Shown here one piece after another: positions 22,890 through 35,202 of a DNA stretch of 64,000 nucleotides. The stretch's first letter is position 1; each line of letters opens with the position of its first letter. Source of the DNA: Cunninghamia lanceolata (lineage: Eukaryota; Streptophyta; Pinopsida; Cupressales; Cupressaceae); contig BSBN01001149.1 of the NCBI GenBank assembly GCA_027924645.1, positions 4,712,001 through 4,776,000 on the forward strand, written 5' to 3'. The notes under the pieces were generated by a model. That model was not told the origin of the DNA and searched no databases. It was given only the letters and a program-made list of their open reading frames with translations. The position numbers were made by a program, and so were the translations under genes.

Positions 22890-24149
22890 TGTCATGTCCC
22901 CTCCACTTTATTTAATTAATATTATTATTAAATAATAATTTTTTCCAACACTACACATATATATAGATATTAATAAAATATTGAATTATAAATATTAATA
23001 AAAATAATAATAATAATAAAGTTTGAAGTTTGAATTTGATCTTGGCGCCACTTTTGGGTCCCATGGGACCAAAAAGGACAAGGTCTAAATAGAGACGCTA
23101 GAGCTTAGTTTTCATCATCTGATTTTTGAGTTTTGCATTGTGATTTCGAAAGTTCAAGAACAAGGATGTTGGGACGAAAACCCCTAGTCTAAACTCTTTG
23201 AGGTTTGGACGAAACCCCATCCCTCACCTTGGCAACTCCACCCAAGAGTAGCAGGCAGGACTAATTGGTGAATTTGTTTGTTTTCGGGACAAGGGTGGCA
23301 ACTGGAAGGAATTGAATTGAAGGAATTATATCAGTCGTTGCCTATTAGTTTGTTGGATTACCGATATTCATTTGCGGAGCAAATTAGATCAATTCCATTG
23401 TTGGACAAGAGATTGGAACAGTGTTGGTCATCATCAAGCACCCCTTAAGCCATTGATTAGAGTCGCCGCCCTCATATTAGGCACTGATACAACCCAGCCA
23501 TGCAGGTCCTTGAGTGGCAATTGCTTTTATTACAGGGACATCATCATACAAATGCCTAATTCCAGGTCCATACCCATCGCACAAGGAAGGAATTGATTCA
23601 AGAGGAGAGTCACACACATCAAGCCTTCAATTGTAGCCCGACCTAGTAATTAAAGGCATTATAAGAGTGAGATCACTGCTACCAAGGGCGCAGGTAGAAA
23701 TCTAGATGGACCAGGTAGGCCACTATCAGACTGAGTCGACAGGGAGGAGCACAGTGGAATTTGGATTTGGATTGACCCATTCAGTCACCTAGATTTGCTG
23801 GACAAAACTGATATACTACCAGGTTGCTCCTAGAAGTATCATCAAATTAGGATCTGATTATCTTGGGTAGTGCAGTGTGGAAATCTATGAGTCATTTTGA
23901 CAATTCATATCTTGGCAAGTAGCCCAGACTCTTCTAGTTTACTAGTCTATATTGAATGCTCTGAATTTAAATTTTGAAACAGCAATGTTATTGTATTTAG
24001 TTCCAAATTGATTGATGATTCAAATAAATTAGTAATTATTCCTTGTTCACTATGTTCAAGTGTGGTTGTACTTAAAAGAATTAATTTGTTTCAATGATTG
24101 AAACCAATAAACAAACCCAGTAGTTTAAAATCATATAAGGGATATTTCG
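22890..24149 (+). repeat. 5' LTR of element A
   Basis: 1260 bp. It is collinear with the 3' LTR once the latter's insertions are removed (about 1270 bp). The inner end reads GATATTTCG, against ...TTTCA in the 3' copy. Confidence 0.92.
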
Positions 24150-24150
24150 G

Positions 24151-24163
24151 TGGTATCAGAGCC
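24151..24163 (+). other. Primer-binding site of element A (tRNA-iMet)
   Basis: TGGTATCAGAGCC one base after the 5' LTR end. Confidence 0.95.
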
Positions 24164-24263
24164 ACTCTTTCTTGCCAGCCTGTGGGATAGTGTGATGCAA
24201 ATTCATGCAAAGGAGTGATAGGGAAATCAAATATCAGTGAAAGGAGAAGAGGAAAGAGGAAAC

Positions 24264-25396
24264 CATGGGTGACAGAAATGAAGGAAACATTCAGGAGTTC
24301 ATCTGTCGGGAAAACAGAGAATTCGCCAGAGAATTTCAGTCCTCTATGAGAGAATCCATGGCAGAAATAGCTCGGATCTTGAAGGGAATGAATCAACAAT
24401 GGATTGTTGGAAGACCCAATTAGAATTTTGTAGAAGGAAGCAACTTAGCTAATGACAGGGTCTCAATTACCCTACGATGACATTCAAAACTAAATTTTTA
24501 CAAAAAGAAGAAGAGGATCCATTCAAAGAAGAGCAGCAATTACCACCAAGACAAGAGGATGAAATGGCCAGGTATCATGCTGAATATAATGCTCTAAACC
24601 CAGCTATCCGTCATGACATGTCTTTCATTGAGTATTATGAGATGAAAATAAGGAATGGGCATAGCAGGGGAAGAAGGTATCAGGAGCAGCCCCAAAAAGA
24701 CATACAACACCGTTTGGGGAAGATCGATATACCTGCATATGATGGATCAGACAGTTGTTCAACTAGGGCATGGTTGCAAAAGTTGGATACGTACTTTTCA
24801 TTGTACCCTATGTATGAGGAGGAAGCAATTAAGCTTGCTACTCTTACATCTAGAAGGTGTGGCTCATAAATGGTGGTACCATGGTATGGTGACACAAGGG
24901 CATGGCTCCATTACCACTCTAGAGGAGTTTAGCTAGAGATTGATAGAGAGCTTCGACAGGAAAGATCCAAATATTTATTTCAGAGAATTAGTACAATTGA
25001 GACAAGAGGGCTCAGTTGAGCACTATATAGCAGAGTTTCAAAGGCTTTTAGTGATGGTTCCAGATGTGACGAAGAGGAGACTCAGTGCTTTTTGTGGAAG
25101 GTTTAACCGAAACACTCAAGGGTTTGGTAAGGGCATTTGATCCAAGGTCTTTACAAGATGCCATCGGGAGAGTTTTGAATTTGGAAGATTTGATGGCCAA
25201 AAACAAGTTCAATCCCAAACCATCTCCAATAGGACAGCAAAAGAAACCTTTCCAAAAGAGTTTCCCTCAACCCGAGGTGCTACCTCTGAGACCTAATAGG
25301 AATGAAGAGTCGAAAAATGAACTCCGAAGAAAGAAATTATGTTTCTCATGTAGAGAGCCATGGGTGCCTAGGCATAGGTGTTTGGGCAAAGGATAG
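24264..25396 (+). pseudogene. gag of element A
   Basis: The first ATG (24264) opens a frame reading MGDRNEGNIQEF and closing at TAG 24421. The Gag core follows in pieces: IDIPAYDGSDSCSTRAWLQK, then a frame change to GVAHKWWYHGMV and SFDRKDPNIYFRELVQLRQE, then another to FVEGLTETLKGLV. The nucleocapsid motif CFSCREPWVPRHRC is the CX2CX7HXC form seen in many plant chromoviruses. At least two frameshifts and several stops are present; the final stop (25394) is TAG. Confidence 0.85.
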
Positions 25397-26039
25397 GTGC
25401 ATTTCATAGAGGTAGTTTTAGATGATGACTTAGAAACAGAAGATCTTGAGGTTGAGGTTGTAGTTGATGAGGGAGAGCATGTGGAAGGAGGTACTTCAAA
25501 AGGCGCGCTTGATACTCTTTCAAGAGCACCTAGGTATCATCCCTTTCGAGTTCATGAAGTATTGTAGGGTCATAAGGTGACAGTTTTGATTGATAACGAG
25601 GCTACCCATAATTTCATTGATGAGGGTTTGGTGACTAGGATGGGATTGAAGACAGATGATTTGAGGGATTCAATGTGATTGTGGCCGACAGATTTACTAA
25701 TCATTGCACCAAGAGGATCCAACAACTTGACATCACCCTAGGGAGGCACAGAGTATGTGATGACTTTTATGTGGTTGGCATAGGCGAGACAAATGTTGTT
25801 TTGGGTGTGCAATGGTTGCATTCACTTGGTGAATTTACCTAGAACTATTAGACTATGGAGCTGAAATTCAAATCAGAAGGTAAGGAGGTGGTTCTTCAAG
25901 GATTGTCTAACGGGCTCCGAGGGTTGTTTCAACCAAGAGGATGGAGATAGTTTTTCACAAAGGACTGATAACTTGGGCGGCATAGTGTTTGATAACAAAT
26001 GGAGTTTCACCCACAGGTGAAAAGACTACTCATGTGGAT
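25397..26039 (+). pseudogene. Retropepsin region of element A
   Basis: It continues the gag frame through a TAG. The active site reads VLIDNEATHNFID where relative B has LVDSGATHNFID: the Asp is kept but Ser-Gly has become Asn-Glu, which should disrupt the catalytic loop. Further on, VVLGVQWLHSLG is the family's C-terminal motif. Several stops follow. The end is cut by the MITE; coding homology resumes exactly after the target duplication at 26603. Confidence 0.8.
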
Positions 26040-26602
26040 CATAGTTTGAAAACTCTTCTAGGGCTCTCTAGGACTCTCCGGACTCGCGAGTCCTATGGTG
26101 AGCCGAGTCGACTCGCCATTGACTCCCAAGTCGAGTCCTGGCGAGTCCAGGGTCGAGACTCGCGAGTCCTACCCTGGGACTCGCACGAGTCCCAGGGTCG
26201 GACTCCCGAGTCCCGACCCTGGACTCTCGTTTTGCCAGTTAGATGCCCAACAAGCATAAAAACTTAGTTTTTTTTTTTCTCATTTTGACATCTTTATATG
26301 TAAACATTTATAAAGTTATGATGTTGTTATACATTTGAAAGTTTGAAACTATGTGTATGAATCGTATGATTATGGTTCATGAATGATGAAATATCAAATA
26401 TTGAGTGTTTGAAGATCATATGACATGTGTAATGTTTGAATTATGGCTCTTATGTTCTCTAAATGCATTAATTTCTTTTTGTTTTTTGTAAAACTACAGT
26501 TTTCTTCTTTGTCGAGTCCTAGCCGAGTTTTTTGCCGAGTCCCGAGTCCGAGTCCTATTTTGGGCTGCCGAGTCCGCGGCGAGTCCGAGTTTTCCAACTA
26601 TG
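26040..26602. mobile_element. hAT-type MITE inserted in element A
   Basis: Terminal inverted repeats are CATAGTTTGAAAACTC (left) and GAGTTTTCCAACTATG (right), matching at 15 of 16 positions. ATGTGGAT stands on both sides (26032-26039 and 26603-26610), a perfect 8-bp duplication typical of hAT elements. Rejoining one copy restores the reading of the A polyprotein (THVDIQS), matching HVDIQS in element B, so the empty site is confirmed in the window. The 563-bp insert has no transposase ORF. Both ends are rich in GAGTC/GACTC words, many palindromic (GGACTCGCGAGTCC); the middle is A/T-rich. Confidence 0.9.
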
Positions 26603-27960
26603 ATGTGGATATTCAGTCCCTTATGGACAAGCATAATGTGGTGTTCAGTGATATTCCTCCAAAGTTACCACCAAATAGAGGCTTTCAACATGTCATTGAG
26701 TTCAGGGGTCGAAGCCGATCATCACTACTCCTTATCATCATCCGAGGAGATAGAAGGAGATCAAGAAGGCGATTAAGGAGTTGTTGATATGGGACACATT
26801 TGACCGAGTTCTAGTCCATTTGCTTCTTTCGTGGTGTCGGTTAAGAAGAAGGATGGTACCATGAGGATGTGCATCGATTATAAGGCACTCAACAAAAAAA
26901 CGATCAAGAACCGCTACCCTATTCCCAAGATCGAGTTGATAGATGAGCTTCATGGCGCAATGTATTTTTCCAAGATTGATTTGCAGTCCGAGTACCATCA
27001 GATAAGAATGAGAGATGAGGATGTGCATAAGATAGCTTCCAGGTGTCACTATGGGCACTACGAGTTTCTAGTCATGCCATTTGGATTGACAAATGCACCT
27101 ACCACATTCCAGTCTTGCATGAACTAGGTTTTTGTCAAGCAGTTGAGGAAATTTGTGTTGGTATTCTTTGATGACATATTGATCTATACCAAGACGTGGG
27201 AGGATCACTTGAGGCATATAGATGAGGTACTCGGTATTCTTGAGCAGTAGTCACTTTTTGCCAAGGCATCCAAATGTGAGTTTGGGTTGACAAAGATTTT
27301 ATATTTAGGGCATAAGATTAGAGCCCAAGGAGTCAGCCTGGATGAGGAGAAGATTAAGGAAATAAGGGATTGGCCTCGACCTAGGACTATATCACATCTG
27401 AGAGGGTTTGTGGGATTTTGTAGTTGCTATAGGAGGTTCGTTCGAGGGTCTTCACAGTTGGCTGCCCCACTGACCAATTTGATTAAGAGAGTTTTTTCTT
27501 GGAGTGATTCAGCACAGGGAGCTTTTGATAAGCTCGAGGAGGTAATGAGTTCCTACCCTGTTTTGGCTATTCCAAGTTTTTCACTTCCTTTTGTTTTGGA
27601 GTGTGATGCTTCAAGAGAGGGTATAGGAGCAGTGTTAATACAAAACAAACATCCCATAGCCTTCGAGAGTAGGAAGCTCAAGGAGTCAGAAAGGAGTTTT
27701 TCTATTTACGATAAGGAGATGTTAGCTATCATGCATGCCTTGGCCAAATTTAGGTAGTACTTGGTTGGCAAGGGGCTTGTGGTGAAGACGAATCACAATA
27801 GTTTGAAGTTCTTCCTCAACCAAACGGATTTGAATGACAAGTAGCAGATGTGGGTAAGTAAGTTATAGGCTTATGATTTCAATAGAGTATGTTAAGGGGA
27901 AGAATAATATTGTCAATGCTTTATCTAGGAAGCCCTATTTGTTTTCTGTGACCGATATAT
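26603..27960 (+). pseudogene. Reverse transcriptase and RNase H of element A
   Basis: RT reads [33 protein letters not shown] (normally LxSGYHQI), [10 protein letters not shown], then an in-frame TAG at 27125 and VLVFFDDILIYTK, so both catalytic Asp of the xxDD box survive. A second TAG (about 27248) precedes KCEFG and YLGHKI. RNase H follows with LECDASREGIGAVL, YDKEMLAIMHAL and TNHNSLKFF, broken by TAG at 27755 and more downstream. From 26831 on it stays largely in one frame. The 26603-26830 stretch, which joins protease to RT, is frame-broken. Confidence 0.87.
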
Positions 27961-29395
27961 CTACTGATTAGAAGGCTTCTATAATAGCTAAGTATGCCAA
28001 GAACACTTTTGCTTATGATATTGTGGATGGTAAGCTACAGGATGACAAGTACAGAGTAGCGGATGAGCTCATACTATATAAGGATTGGGTGTACCTTGTT
28101 CCTCAATCAAAGATTAAGGAGAAGATTTTGAGGGCATGTCATGACACACCATTGGCTAGTCATCGGGGGTATTACAAGACTTACAGGCAGTTGAGAGTGC
28201 ATTTCTCGTGGAAAGCCCTCAAGGGAGATGTTCTAAAACATGTCAAAGAGTGTTTGGTTTGCCAATAGAACAAGTAGAACAGTCATTTCCATCCGGTTTA
28301 TTGCAGCCTTTACCCATTCCAAATCAGAAATGGGAGAGCATCTCTATGGATTTTATCACCAGACTTCTACAAGTATAAGGTAAGGATTGTATTTTTTTGG
28401 TAGTGGACAGACTTACTAAGTATACTCATTTTTATGCTATATCCTCCAAATATAGAACTCCACAGGTGGTTGATTTGTTTTTTAGAGAGGTGTTTAGATT
28501 ACATGGGCTGCCTAGAAACATTGTGAGTGACAAGGACAGCAGGTTCATTAGTTTGTTTTGGCAAGAACTCTTCTGATTAACAAGCACAGAGTTGACTTCT
28601 AGCACTAGTTATCACCCCCAAATAGATGGACAAACGGAGATTGTAAATAAATGGCTCGAGGGATATTTAAGGAATTCTGTTACAGGGCAGCAAACAACAT
28701 GGATTAAGTGGCTTCATCTTGGGAAATATTACCACAACTCCACACATCATATGTCTATAGGTATGACTCCTTTCAAGGCACTGTATGGGTATGATGCACT
28801 ATCTTTTGTGGACTTGATTCTTTTGGATAGCAGAGTCCCAAGGACTAGGGATTTGGTTCAGTAAAGCATAGATCTTTTGAATACAAGGAAAATTTGCAGT
28901 AGGCACAAAATCAGCAAAAGATGTATGTTGATCGTCACCGTTTGGAGAGGCATTTTGAGATGGGTGACAGGGTTTTTATGAGGTTGCAGCCTTATAAGCA
29001 ATCTTCCCTCAAAGGGAGTGGTGCGGAGAAACTTAAGCCATGATTTTATGGGTCTTATACGATTATACGGAAGATAGGAGAGGTTGCATGTGAGCAGGAG
29101 CTTACAAAAGATAGCAGAATTCACAATGTTTTTCATGTATCTTTGCCTAAATAATGTACTTGGGCAGCATGTTACTCTCTCCTTAGAGCTGCTACCACTT
29201 GATGACGAAGGTAAATTGGTTTTGGACCTTGAAGCGATCATTGATATGAGGAAAAGGGACTATGGAGTAAGGTCATTCCGGAATATTTAGTGAAACGGAA
29301 GAAATCTCCCACACTCGAAGATGCCACATGGGAAGGAGTGGAGATTTTTAACCACCCAAGTCTGAAATTGCTTGAAGACAAGCAAAATTTGGGAG
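27961..29395 (+). pseudogene. Integrase and chromodomain of element A
   Basis: The zinc domain (HDTPLASH ... CLVCQ) lies at 28137-28268. The core has Asp in SISMDF, Asp in IVSDKDSRF and Glu in DGQTEIVNKW, so the triad is present, but several stops and frame changes split it. The C-terminal part has the GPY-type region and a chromodomain ending KSPTLEDATWEGVEIFNHP. This layout is the same as in element B. Confidence 0.85.
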
Positions 29396-29402
29396 GGAGG
29401 AC
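29388..29402 (+). other. Polypurine tract of element A
   Basis: GGGAGGGAGGAC lies directly before the 3' LTR; element B has a near-identical tract. Confidence 0.85.
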
Positions 29403-30081
29403 TATCATGTCCCTTCCACTTTATTTAATTAATATTATTATTATTAAATAATAGTGTTTTCCAACACTACACATATATATAAATATTAATAAAATATTAA
29501 ATTATAAATATTAATAAAATAATAATAATAAAGTTTAAAATTTGAATTTGATCTTGGCGCCACTTTTGGGTCCCATGGGACCAAAAAGGAGGTCTAAATA
29601 GAGACGTTGGAGCTCAGTTTTCATCATCCAATTTTTCAGTTTTGCATTGTGATTTCGAAATTTCAAGAACAAGGATGCTAGGAAGAAAACCCCTAGTTTG
29701 AATTCTTTGAGGTTTGGGCAAAACCCCATCCCTCACCTTGGCGACTCCACCTAGGAGTAGCAGGCAGGACTAATAGGTGAATTTGTTTGTTTTCAGGACA
29801 AGGGCAGCAACTGGAAGGAATTGAATTGAAGGAATTATATCAGTCACTGCCTATTAGTTTCTTGGATTACCAATATTCATTTGTGGAGCAAATTAGATCG
29901 ATTCCACTGCTAGACAAGAGGTTGGAATAGTGCTGGTCATCATCAAGCGCCCCCTTAAGCCATTGATTAAAGTCGCTGCTCTCATATTAGGCGCTGATAC
30001 AACCCAGCCGCACAGGTCCTTGAGTGGCGATGCTTTTATTACAAGGACGTCATCATACAAACGCCTAATTTCATGTCCATA
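29403..30081 (+). repeat. 3' LTR of element A, first part
   Basis: Begins TATCATGTCCC (the 5' copy has TGTCATG) and runs to the insertion of element B, ending in the duplicated CCATA. It aligns with 22890 to about 23575. Confidence 0.92.
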
Positions 30082-31935
30082 TGTAAAATCCCTAATGGAT
30101 ATTGGACTGAAATTTTAAAGCTCTGATACCACTGTAAAATACCCTACCAATATATACTGAAATTTTTGCCAACTTTAGATAAGATTTCTTGCACAATTCA
30201 ATCAAATAAACATCACCAATGAACAAAGAAATTGTAGCAAATCAAACCCACATCAAATTTGCATATATGGAACCATCAAACAAATGAAACATAAAATGTC
30301 AAGTGGCTGGAATTTATTTCAGTCCATGTCTGATTTTATATCAGACTTAATTACAAGCCAATATGAAGCCCAAATACATCAATCTTTGCATACAAATGTT
30401 GCCCAAACCCTTTAGAATGATAATAGCTATCAAATGAACACAAAACAGCCTTGAAAGAACTTCAATAAAATTTTGATATAAACTTTCTGTATGCTCATAT
30501 GACTGCTAAAAGTGTACTTTTTACCCAGCCAAGGGTTTACAATGAAAACTCATAAAATATCTCCTCCAAATGCAATCGATAGATGCATAGGAAGGTCTTC
30601 TATCAAGTACAACTCCTTAACCTTCAAACCCTTGATCAAATCCACCTAAAAAGCCTTGTAATTCCAATGTCAATTTGCTGTTATAGAAAATCAGACCCTG
30701 CTATTGTAAAATCAAACCCTGCAAAACATGAAAATACCATCCAAAATGTACTCCAAATTCACTAAACTACCTTGGTAGTCAATTCTCTACACCAAGAGCT
30801 TCAAATAGATATCACTATCACTTCCAAACTCTTCAAATAACCTGCAAATTCAATACAATGATAAAATCTGTATGACAACATCTCACAATTTGTTAGAGGA
30901 TCATCACCACAACACTCAAGGGAGTATCACCTTGAGAAAAATCACTAGAAAATGCAATTTCCAGCTATAATAGACAAAATGCAAAACCTTACCATGAGAT
31001 CAAAAGTTGCAAAATGAAGCTCAAGTCATCTATTTAAACTCCTCAAGCTTGGACGTCCATCCTCTTAACCAATTTGGAATGTATTTTGAAATCCATCAAT
31101 GAGAATCAAGGAATTTCAACAATATTGAATGAGCTTCACCAAAAATGCTTTCATTTAAAACAATCTTCAATTATTTTAAATGAAATCAGCTCTTCTATGG
31201 ATCGATCCTCTTGAGCTAGGCTGTTTGGACTCATGCATTGAATTTTTGATTTGCAATCATTTAAAATCCTCCTCATCCTTGAGCGATCAACTATATGCAT
31301 TTAATTTTATGTTTGTATTGCATTTAAAACCCTTCAAACTACCCATCGATCCTTTCCTTGCTTGGGCAAATGCATTTAATGATGTAATTTGCATTTTAAA
31401 TCATCTTCTCCCCTTAGCCGTTGATCCATACATGGCCGATTTGCATTTAAAACACTAAACAAAACAATTTTAAATGCTTTTACCTCTTGATCGCCTCCTT
31501 CTTAGCCGTTGGCACTTCACACAATGATCAATTTGCAATTTTTAAATATCTCTAGCCTTGGCGAATGGAATTTGGCACTCCTCTATGCAAATCGATCACC
31601 TCATAGATAGTCGTTGGCTCCAAAAACAATGCTCAAATAAAATAATATTAAATGATCCTCATGCATCGATCCATATACCTTGGTCTTTGAAATTGAATTG
31701 GGCCCATCTTTGACTTGTCAATATTCCTTCACAAATAGGTCCTACCTGGAGCTATCCATATTTACATCATCTCCATAAAAATAGATTAGAGAAAATGTAA
31801 TTAAATATTTCATTTTCCCTCCTTATTTATCAAATTCAAATTCAAATTCAAATGAATGAAAATACAATCTTAATGTTGCATTTTCCATAACCAAAAATCT
31901 CCAAGTGACATCACTCCGGAATTGGGAACATGACA
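30082..31935 (-). repeat. 3' LTR of element B
   Basis: 1854 bp. On the minus strand it begins TGTCATGTTCCC and ends GGGATTTTACA. It lacks about 116 bp that the other LTR carries at about 38431-38546. It contains a fossil primer site at 30120-30131. Confidence 0.93.
30120..30131 (-). other. Fossil primer-binding site inside the LTR of B
   Basis: Minus strand TGGTATCAGAGC, preceded by GGGTATTTTACA, a second LTR-end-like string. The same arrangement is at 36682-36693 in the other LTR. It sits 51 bp inside the present LTR end. Confidence 0.85.
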
Positions 31936-33419
31936 GTCCTCCCTTCCCGGGATTGCTTGTCCTCAAGCAATCGAAGATTGGGATGCTCAAAAATCTTCTC
32001 ACCTTCCCATGTAGCATCCTCTAACGACAATCCTCTCGAACGCACCAAGTACTCTCTGATGATTCGGCTCCTCAATCTCCTCTCTGTCATGTCCACAATG
32101 CTATCTGGCTCAAGTATCAACATACCCTCTTCATCAAGAGGTGGAAGATCAATGGAAGAAACCACATGCTGGCCCAATGCCTTTTTGAGGCAAGAAACAT
32201 GAAAAAAATTATGAATGCGGCTTCCTGGTGGTAGCTCCAACTCATATGCTACCTCACCAACTCTCCTGATGATCCTGTAAGGCCCATAAAACCTTGGCTT
32301 GAGTTTTTCTACACCACTTTTCTTCAATGAACTCTATCTATATGGCTGTAGGCGCAAGAAAACCAAGTCATCTATCTCAAATGATCTCTCCACTCTATGC
32401 CTATCTGCATACATTTTCTGCTGATTTTGAGCATGCTGAATATTATCCTTAAGAACTCTAAGGATATCCTGTGTGTCCTGCATCATCTCCTTAGCTCTAG
32501 GAGCTCTACTATCATCAAAAGCCAAATCAATAAAAGACAATGCATCATACCCATTTAGTGCTCGAAATGGAGTCATGCCAATGGACATATGGTAGGTGGA
32601 ATTGTAACAATACTCACCAAGGTACAACCATCTTATCCAAGCATGTTGATGACCCGCAACATAATTGCGAAGATAACCCTCAACCCACTTATTCACAATC
32701 TCTGTTTGTCCGTCCGTTTGAGGATGATAACTAGTGCTCGGTGTCAACTCTGTACCTGCAAGCCAGAATAGTTCTCTCCAAAACATGCCAATGAATCTAC
32801 TATCCCGATCACTCACAATAGTCTTCGGTAGGCCATGCAAACGGAATACCTCCCTAAAGAATAATTCTGCAACCTGTAAAGCTGAATAATCTGCTAATAG
32901 AATAGAAATGTGCATATTCTGTTAATCTATCAACAACTACATATATGCAATCTCTACCATGTACCTTTGGAAGACCCGTGATGAAATCCATAGAGATACT
33001 CTCCCACTTTTGCTCAGGAATAGGCAATGGCTGAAGTAGACCGACGGGAAAAGTATGCTCAGACTTGTTCTGCTGACAAGTCAAACACTCTCTAACATGC
33101 TGTAGAACATCATCCTTGAGACCCTTCCAAGAGAATCTCTCGCAAATCTGTCTATAGGTTTTGAAAAACCCTGGATGTCCTGCTAGAGGTGTGTCATGAA
33201 TGGCTCTCAATATCTGTTGTTTGAGCTTTGACTCAGGTACTAAAAATATCCTGTCCTTATAATATATCACATCATCAATCACCCTGTCCCTGTCATCTTG
33301 TATAATGCCATCCATGATCTCGCATGCAAAAGTGGATTTGGAATACTCAACTAAAAGTTGAGATTTCCAATCAGTTGAAATCTCACTCAAGGAACAAATA
33401 GTAGGCCTTCTGGAAAGTG
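31911..33419 (-). pseudogene. Integrase and chromodomain of element B
   Basis: In minus-strand order: HHCC domain (HDTPLAGHPG ... CLTCQ), core with Asp in [11 protein letters not shown], Asp in IVSDRDSRF and Glu in DGQTEIVNKW, the GPY-type domain (PRFYGPYRIIRRVG, FFHVSCLKKAL) and a chromodomain (LEPDSIVDMTERR ... LSLEDATWEGEKIF). A frameshift lies near 32900 and a TAG at 32334. The coding end overlaps the first bases of the 3' LTR. Catalytic residues are all present. Confidence 0.9.
31936..31950 (-). other. Polypurine tract of element B
   Basis: Minus strand CCGGGAAGGGAGGAC directly before the 3' LTR, almost the same as in element A. Confidence 0.85.
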
Positions 33420-35202
33420 CATCAGCAACAATGTTCTTCTTCCCTTCACAAGCTCAATATCAAAATCATATGTCTGTACCTTAGAGACCTATTTTTGTTG
33501 TCTCTCATTCAAATCCTTTTGTTCCAAGAAGTATTTCAGACTATTGTGGTTGGTCCTTACCACAAACTTAGCACTTACCAAGTACTGACGAAACTTAGCC
33601 AATGCATGCATAATGGCTAGCATCTCCTTGTCGTAGGTGGAATATAGGCACTCCACATCTCTCAATTTCCTACTCTCATATGCAATGGGATGCCTATTAT
33701 GCATCAACACAGTCCCAATACCATCTCCTGATGCATCACACTCTAAAACAAAAGACTGTGTAAAATCTGGTAGTGCTAATACCGGAGTAGTACTCATTAT
33801 CTCCTTGAGTCGATCAAATGCTACCTGTGCTGCCTCTGACCAAAAGAAAGCTCCCTTCTTAGTGAGGTATGCCAATGGTACTGCCAACTGTGAAAATCCT
33901 CTAACAAACCTCCTGTAGTAGCTGCAAAGACCCAACAAACCTCTCAACTCTGAAATGTTCCTTGGAATAGGCCACTCCTAAATAGCCTTGATCTTCTCCT
34001 CCTGAACTCTCACTCCATCAGCACTAATCATATGCCCTAGGTAAAAAATCTCCTTCATCCCAAAATCACACTTGGACATCTTAGCATACAATGACTGTAA
34101 CTCCATGACTCCAAGTACCTCTTCAAGATGTTGGAGATGCTCCTCCCATGTCTTACTATAAATCAAAATATCATCAAAGAAAACCAATAAAAACTTACGC
34201 AACTACTTGTTGAAAACATGATTCATACAAGACTCAAATGTAGCAGGTGCATTAGTAAGACCAAAGGGCATCACAAGGAACTCATAGTGTCCGTAGTGAC
34301 ATCTAAAAGATGTCTTTGGAATGTCCTCACAAACATGAATCTGATGATAGCCTGAAAGAAGATCAATCTTGGAGAAGTACACTGCCCCATATAACTCATC
34401 AAGCAACTCATCAATCCTGGGTATAGGGTACCTGTTTTTTATTGTCTTCTTGTTCAAAGCTCTATAATCAATATACATCCACATAGTCCCATCCTTTTTC
34501 ACCAACACAACTAAAGAAGCAAAAGGACTAGATGATGGTCGAATGTGTCCCATATCTATCAACTCCTTAATAGTCTTTTCAATCTCAACCTTGAAGTGCC
34601 TAGGATGTCGATATGGTGCAATGTTGATGGGCTTGGTCCAATCCTCCAACTCAATCACATGCTCAAATCCACAGTCTAGTGGTCTACCTGGAGGAATGTC
34701 ACCAAATACCTTACTGTACTTATCCAATACTGATTGGATATCCACATGATACTCACCATTGGAAGAAGGCTTAGAAGTTATTTCAACTTGGGTTGCCCAT
34801 ACAATATCATTGTGTCGAAATAAAGTTTCCATACGCCTAGCTGAAATGACTCTAACATTACCATCTGATATAGCTCTCAAAATTACCTTCTTTCCATTAT
34901 GCATAAATTCTATCTCCATCTTCTTCAAGTCATGTATGTACCTGCCAATAGAATGCAACCATTGCATCTCTAATACCACATCTATCCCTGAAAGTCCAAC
35001 CATGTAGAAATCATCTGTCAATGTGTAATCACCCATCTGTATACTCAATTGTGGCACCCTCTTTTAACAACTCACGATGAAACCGTCAGCTACAACAACT
35101 GTGAATCCCTCAAAGTCCTCTGCTTGTGATCCACGTCTCATGACCAAACTCTCATCAATGAAATTATGAGTAGCACCACTATCCACCAAACATGTAACCC
35201 TC
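33420..35202 (-). pseudogene. Protease, reverse transcriptase and RNase H of element B
   Basis: The protease active site CLVDSGATHNFIDESL is intact, just after a TAG (35202). RT has [37 protein letters not shown] and, after a TAG (34203), LLVFFDDILIYSK with both Asp. RNase H has LECDASGDGIGTVL, YDKEMLAIMHALAKFRQYL and TNHNSLKYF. More TAG codons are at 33978 and 33489, and one TAA near 35065. Most of the region is in one frame, so this is a recently inactivated copy. Confidence 0.9.

Noticed and set aside
24151..24163. TGGTATCAGAGC strings as tRNA-iMet gene fragments
   Set aside because: They sit exactly at LTR ends and are primer-binding sites.
26060..26240. GAGTC-rich block as a separate satellite or CRISPR-like array
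   Set aside because: It lies inside the MITE bounded by inverted ends and an 8-bp duplication; spacing is irregular and there are no unique spacers.
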